From: Planctomycetota bacterium
GTDB lineage: Bacteria; Planctomycetota; UBA1135
NCBI GenBank assembly: GCA_021776925.1
Contig: JAJFFB010000167.1
Location: forward strand, 1 to 36,021
Direction: 5' to 3'
DNA length: 36,021 nt
The position numbers and the translations under genes are program-made. How positions within the stretch are numbered: the stretch's first letter is position 1; every line of letters starts with the position of its first letter. Below the pieces are notes generated by a model, which made no database searches, was not told where the DNA came from, and saw only the letters and a list, made by a program, of their open reading frames with translations. Positions 32,519 to 36,021 of this stretch are shown one piece after another.

Positions 32519-33253
32519 ATGACAGGTGCCCCACGCCGGATCGCGATGTGGTCAGGACCACGTAACATCTCAACCGCCCTGCTGCGGGCCTGGGGTAATC
32601 GCGCCGACTGCTGCGTCAGCGACGAACCCCTCTATTCCCCCTTCCTCGAGGCCACCGGGTTGGACCACCCCGTGCGGCAGGAAATCCTCCGTCATCACGA
32701 GCGTGATTACGATCGCGTGGTGCAGTGGTTGACCGGCCCGATCCCGCAGGGGCGCGCCATCTGGTATCAGAAGCACATGGCTCAGCACCTGTTACCGCAG
32801 CACTCGCGCGAATGGTTGGGCGACCTCGATCATGCCTTCCTGATCCGCGATCCGCGCGCCATGATCGCCTCCTATCACAAGATCATTCCTAACCCGCAGC
32901 CGCTCGACCTCGGCCTACCGCAGCAGGTCGAGATCTTCGAAAGAGTGCGCGACGCAAACGGCGCGCCACCGCCGGTCATCGATGCCGCCGACGTGCTCCA
33001 GGACCCGCCTGGCCTGCTCGCCGCCTTGTGCCAACACCTCGGCGTGGCCTTCGACGAAAACATGTTGTCGTGGCCGGACGGCCCGCGCGACAGCGACGGC
33101 GTGTGGGGGCCGCACTGGTACGCCTCGGTCTATCAGACCACCGGTTTCCAACCGTGGCAGCCGCACGAAGTGCACTTAAGCGCTGAATTAGAGGACGTCG
33201 CGCGCCGCTGCAAGCCCGCCTACGACTTCCTGCACGCGCAGCGTCTGCGCTGA
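32519..33253 (+). CDS. Sulfotransferase-like P-loop protein
   Basis: 244 residues. The N-terminal IAMWSGPRNISTALLRAWG holds the 5'-phosphosulfate (PAPS) binding loop, and FLIRDPRAMIASYHK corresponds to the 3'-phosphate site of sulfotransferases. The family is sometimes annotated as branched-chain aminotransferase-like because of fusions elsewhere, but no aminotransferase domain is present. The acceptor is unknown. It is divergent from the lipoprotein gene and converges with the diguanylate cyclase. Its TGA lies in the first unit of a 36-bp tandem repeat. Confidence 0.8.
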   Translation: MTGAPRRIAMWSGPRNISTALLRAWGNRADCCVSDEPLYSPFLEATGLDHPVRQEILRHHERDYDRVVQWLTGPIPQGRAIWYQKHMAQHLLPQHSREWLGDLDHAFLIRDPRAMIASYHKIIPNPQPLDLGLPQQVEIFERVRDANGAPPPVIDAADVLQDPPGLLAALCQHLGVAFDENMLSWPDGPRDSDGVWGPHWYASVYQTTGFQPWQPHEVHLSAELEDVARRCKPAYDFLHAQRLR

Positions 33254-33321
33254 TCACCGGGCGCCGCCAAATTTCTGCGGCGGGCCTGATCACCGGGCGC
33301 CGCGGAATCTCTGTGGTCGAC
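33250..33321. repeat. 36-bp tandem repeat between convergent genes
   Basis: Two head-to-tail units (33250-33285 and 33286-33321) share an identical first 18 bases, CTGATCACCGGGCGCCGC, and match at about 29 of 36 positions overall. A degenerate third copy starts at 33322 inside the 3' end of the diguanylate cyclase gene. The first unit contains the sulfotransferase stop and a short CGCCGC/GCGGCG stem. No T-run follows, so it is not a standard terminator. Confidence 0.75.
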
Positions 33322-34860
33322 CTAATCCCCGCGAGCCGCTGCGGAGCTCGGCGCCTGGCTCACCGCGGTTGCACCTTTGGAGGAGGCCTTGGCGCGGTAC
33401 AACGCCTCGTCGGCGCGCGCGATCAGCGCATCGAGCGAAGTCACGTCCTGGTCAGGAAAGACCGCGAGGCCGGCGGAGACTCCAGGGCGCGGCTGCAGCG
33501 GCGGAATCCGTTCGCGCAGCAGGCGTTCGCCTGCGTCGCGCAGACGCTGCACGGTGACCAGTCCGCCGGCCGCCGCGGTGTGCGGCATCAGCACCACAAA
33601 TTCGTCGCCGCCGAGGCGCGCCACAAAGTCCATTTCACGCACTCCTGCCTGCAGCGCCGAGGCAAAGACCTGCAAGGCGCGATCCCCCATGCCGTGGCCG
33701 AGCTGGTCGTTGATCGCCTTGAAGTTGTCGAGGTCGAAAATGGCCACCGTCAAGGGCAGCTGGTAGCGCCGTGCGCGCGACAGCTCGAGGCGCCCAAAAC
33801 GATCGAGGGCGCGCCGGTTGAGGGTCGAAGTGAGCGGATCGCGCAGAGCGATCTCTTCCAGGCTGCGCCACGCCTGGCCGACGTTTTCCACACGGCGGCG
33901 GTCAAGCACCGCGCCGCGGATGCCCTGAACCAGAAACTCGGTGTCGACGCCGCGACGGTCGAACACCGGAACTGCCGGCGCCGACTCGGCCAGCGTGCGC
34001 ACCAGCAGGCGCACCCCTTCGGGGCTGAAATCCTCGCCGACGATGACCGCGTCAGCCTCGCCGGAAACCGCCGCCCGGATCAGCTCTTCGCGGTTCTTGG
34101 CCGGACGCAGCAGGCACCGCAGCTTGGCGCGGCGCAGGTCGTCGAGCAGGCGCGCCGCCTCGACCGGCGAACTGCCGACGGTGAAAACGCGCAGGGTCGG
34201 CAGCTCGGGCGGGGCGCTCTCGGGCGGATCGCCCGCCGGCTCTTGGTTCGTTCCGGGAACCGCCTGGTAAGTTTCGCCCAGGTTTTCGAACAAGCCGGTC
34301 AGGCGCCGCGAAGCCACCCGCAGCCCGGTCATCGGAGCACGCAGGGCTGCGGGCAGATCGCCCAGCTCGGAGTCTTCGAGATCGGCGGCCCAGCTCAAGG
34401 CGCCGATGGAGAAACCGAGTTCGGAGGCGGTGGTGCCGAGCAGATCGAGCAGCAGATTGGCGCGCTCGCGGGCGGCCTCGGCGCGCAGGCGGGTGAATTC
34501 TTCCGACAGGTCCTGGATCTGGGCCAGCCATAGCTCGCGTTCCGGTTCGGGTTCGGTGCCGTCGGTCAGCACTCTGGAGACCCGCAGGCGCCCCTCACGC
34601 AGCTTGCCCTGCTCGCCGCGATAGCGCACCCGCGTCGACCAGACCCCCTTCTGGGTCAGGACTTCCTGCAGATCGTGGGTCGAGATCGGGCTCTCGGCGT
34701 TGCGCGCCAGGACCTCGGTCAACGGCAGCAGCGGCAGCGGCGCGTCGAGCGACAACCATTCCAGCGCCACCGGGTTGGCATAGGTGAGGATTCCGTCTGC
34801 GGAGGCCAAAAGGACCGGGTCCGCCATGCCTTCGAGGGCGGCAAGAAGTCGAGGATGCAT
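33322..34860 (-). CDS. Diguanylate cyclase (PAS, receiver-like middle, GGDEF)
   Basis: 512 residues. An N-terminal PAS-like domain (about 5-120) leads through a helical linker to a middle alpha/beta region (about 222-320) resembling a receiver without a clear phospho-Asp/Lys set, then a GGDEF domain (about 345-490). The active site is G417-G-D-E-F421, intact, and an inhibitory site RxxD (R408-D411) lies exactly five residues before it, so product inhibition by c-di-GMP is expected. There is no EAL domain. It probably makes c-di-GMP in response to a cytoplasmic signal sensed by PAS; no membrane segment is visible. Start ATG at 34858-34860. Confidence 0.9.
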   Translation of the reverse strand: MHPRLLAALEGMADPVLLASADGILTYANPVALEWLSLDAPLPLLPLTEVLARNAESPISTHDLQEVLTQKGVWSTRVRYRGEQGKLREGRLRVSRVLTDGTEPEPERELWLAQIQDLSEEFTRLRAEAARERANLLLDLLGTTASELGFSIGALSWAADLEDSELGDLPAALRAPMTGLRVASRRLTGLFENLGETYQAVPGTNQEPAGDPPESAPPELPTLRVFTVGSSPVEAARLLDDLRRAKLRCLLRPAKNREELIRAAVSGEADAVIVGEDFSPEGVRLLVRTLAESAPAVPVFDRRGVDTEFLVQGIRGAVLDRRRVENVGQAWRSLEEIALRDPLTSTLNRRALDRFGRLELSRARRYQLPLTVAIFDLDNFKAINDQLGHGMGDRALQVFASALQAGVREMDFVARLGGDEFVVLMPHTAAAGGLVTVQRLRDAGERLLRERIPPLQPRPGVSAGLAVFPDQDVTSLDALIARADEALYRAKASSKGATAVSQAPSSAAARGD

Positions 34861-34916
34861 AGACCCAAGAGCCTAACCGCCCAGGATGTCCAACAGGTCA
34901 GCGAGGTGAGGAAAAA

Positions 34917-35474
34917 TCAATTCTTGAACACCAGGCCCTTGACCAGCGGTTCGTAGGTCATGAAGTCGGCGTGGTGCACGACGTAGGCCTCGGCGCTGCG
35001 CTTGACCAGATTGCCTTCGCCGGCGTGGGTGGCGATCAGGTGGCAGACCGCGTCGGGCACCCCGCACTCCATCGCCAGAGCGACGCCGGTGAAGGGGTGG
35101 CGCAGATATTGGCCACGCCGCGACTGCACCACCTGGCCACCGACGTTCTCGTATTCGAGCAATTTGCCGACGTCGGCGAGGATCGCCCCGGCGATCAAGG
35201 TGTTGTAGTCCAACGGCATCGCCTCGCCCATGAACTCGCCGATCCGCTCGGCGCTGGCGGCGGCAAGGTGCACCACCAGCCGCTTGTGGGCCATGAAGCT
35301 GACCTTGCAGTCGGGCACGTGCAGGGTGAACGGAATCTCGAGCAGGTCGGCGGGCTGCAGCGGACTGCGTTCAAAGGCCAGAAGCCAGGTCTGTAGGACT
35401 TGTTGCTGCAGTTCGGCGTCGGTGATCCACTCGATTTCGGGCCAGATGCCGAGAACCTCTTCGCGTGTTGCCAT
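34917..35474 (-). CDS. HD-domain-like protein with altered HD motif
   Basis: 185 residues from the ATG at 35472-35474; the frame is open further upstream, but that part has a non-coding composition. The fold pattern of HD/HDIG proteins is clear: His63, a motif AILADVGKL at 97-105, RHPFTG (His126), TH (His150) and VVHHAD (His167-Asp170). In the core motif the expected His-Asp is Ala100-Asp101, so one metal ligand is missing. It may be a binding protein or a weakened hydrolase. It lies 56 bases upstream of the diguanylate cyclase on the same strand; a link to nucleotide signalling is possible but not shown. Confidence 0.7.
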   Translation of the reverse strand: MATREEVLGIWPEIEWITDAELQQQVLQTWLLAFERSPLQPADLLEIPFTLHVPDCKVSFMAHKRLVVHLAAASAERIGEFMGEAMPLDYNTLIAGAILADVGKLLEYENVGGQVVQSRRGQYLRHPFTGVALAMECGVPDAVCHLIATHAGEGNLVKRSAEAYVVHHADFMTYEPLVKGLVFKN

Positions 35475-35554
35475 GGGCGGAATTGTAGCCACGCGCTGCG
35501 TACGGCTTTCAGTTGGCTGGTCCGGTCGGGCCTGGGGGATTGTGGGATTGGCTT

Positions 35555-35629
35555 TGCTGGGTCGGCCCCGCGCTGGCGCGGCTGCGCGGCAAGCCGCTAA
35601 ATGCCGCCCAGCATGGGGCCGACCCAGCA
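35555..35629. repeat. Inverted repeat element A
   Basis: Perfect 15-bp arms TGCTGGGTCGGCCCC (35555-35569) and its complement (35615-35629) enclose 45 bases that also fold, with a GCGGC..GCCGC inner stem. The arms extend four to five further bp with one mismatch. Confidence 0.8.
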
Positions 35630-35818
35630 GAGCCCTTTCCTCAGCCATGGGAAACTAAGACTCTCTGAGATGGTGGCGCAGAAATATTCGACCTCAGAAA
35701 TCAGGAACAACGGACCTCAGATGCCTGGAGTCAATGCCCACGGATCAGGTCGACCCTCTCAGCAAGGAGGGGACCCATTCCTGATCGTCACTTCGTAACG
35801 GTGGTGGATGGGGATCTC

Positions 35819-35897
35819 GGGTTGGGCGGGTTTGGGTTTTCCGCGACTTCGGCGGCGCAGCCGCCGCTTAAGCGGAAAATACAAACCCTCCCGACCC
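35819..35897. repeat. Inverted repeat element B
   Basis: 26-base arms (35819-35844 and 35872-35897) pair at 22 positions. Inside is a perfect stem CGGCGGC-GCA-GCCGCCG (35850-35866). Architecture (long outer arms, GC inner stem, CGCTTAA beside it) resembles element A. Confidence 0.75.
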
Positions 35898-35918
35898 AAA
35901 AACCCCCACGCAAGAGTT

Positions 35919-36021
35919 TCAGCGACCCCCGCCTAGATAACCCAAACCCTTCAAAGCAGCAGCCTCGGTACCTTTCTTGGCCGGCTCAGCTTTGGCCAGG
36001 GCCTTCTTCATGAACTTGGCC
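35919..36021 (-). CDS. 3' end of a truncated gene, perhaps a sulfatase
   Basis: The last 33 residues and the TGA (35919-35921) are visible; the gene continues past the right edge. The fragment is Lys/Ala-rich and ends in ALKGLGYLGGGR. A closing 'LxxLGYLGG' is frequent at the C-terminus of bacterial sulfatases and sulfatase-TPR proteins in Planctomycetota, which is the only hint of identity. It reads in frame from the window edge without interruption. Confidence 0.4.
   Translation of the reverse strand, partial: AKFMKKALAKAEPAKKGTEAAALKGLGYLGGGR

Larger units (their letters stand above)
35475..35918. other. 444-base intergenic region with two snap-back repeats
   Basis: No convincing gene: the open frames on the plus strand at 35601-35798 and 35801-36013 have random-looking composition. 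The region holds two large inverted repeats (35555-35629 and 35819-35897) and sequence without obvious promoter. AAGGAGG at 35764-35770 is not followed by a start codon of a plausible gene. Confidence 0.6.

Noticed and set aside
35601..35798. Small plus-strand gene of 65 codons
   Set aside because: Low-quality composition, starts inside inverted repeat A, no ribosome-binding site or family match.

Overview
This is a GC-rich (about 65% by eye), densely coding bacterial chromosome segment with mostly minus-strand genes, few Shine-Dalgarno sequences and no RNA genes, insertion sequences or CRISPR arrays that I could find. The best guess for the source is a Planctomycetota bacterium, possibly of the Poly30/Engelhardtia-like deep lineage. 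This is inference. It rests on secreted proteins sharing a C-terminal domain I associate with that group, a DUF2961/GH172 protein, a lysine-rich H1-like protein and a fused CcoNO oxidase.

Layout. 1-582: 5' part of a multihaem cytochrome c lipoprotein gene. 667-9279: a complete minus-strand cbb3 oxidase cluster, ccoNO-ccoQ-ccoP-ccoG-ccoH-(DsbD/TauE-like)-ccoI-ccoS, with short gaps or overlaps. It has a fused subunit I/II and a CcoP with only one haem-c site. 9408-10753: an HD-domain gene divergent from a RIC/YtfE-type di-iron repair protein, with an operator-like dyad between them. 10798-12756: acetoacetyl-CoA synthetase. 12826-16003: a soluble-looking hybrid histidine kinase and a receiver-only regulator. 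16000-18131: a CPBP-type membrane protease and an MmgE/PrpD protein. 18260-21099: two secreted proteins, a jelly-roll-like protein and a seven-bladed propeller, sharing a C-terminal domain and separated from the preceding genes by a strong terminator. 21180-28040: isocitrate-type dehydrogenase, tandem UspA, CBS-pair protein, M32 carboxypeptidase, GH172 protein and an HTH protein with a histone-H1-like tail. 28164-30080: fused aconitase-family enzyme. 30097-35474: an orphan 769-residue lipoprotein, a sulfotransferase-like gene probably read from a leaderless message, a diguanylate cyclase and a degenerate HD protein. 35475-35918: a 444-base gap with two large snap-back repeats. 35919-end: the 3' end of a truncated gene, perhaps a sulfatase.

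How the parts fit. The left third encodes microaerobic respiration: oxidase subunits, copper loading (CcoI, CcoG and possibly the DsbD/TauE-like protein) and haem-protein assembly, flanked by a multihaem lipoprotein and by a nitrosative-stress repair protein. The centre and right carry central-carbon enzymes (aconitase, isocitrate-type dehydrogenase, acetoacetate activation, a PrpD-fold enzyme), signalling proteins (His kinase, receiver, diguanylate cyclase, two HD proteins, USP, CBS) and exported proteins of unknown role. I did not find a clear new multi-gene system. The most unusual items are the shared C-terminal domain of the adjacent secreted proteins, the HTH/H1-tail protein, the histidine kinase with Lys after its phospho-His, and the paired snap-back repeats at the right end.
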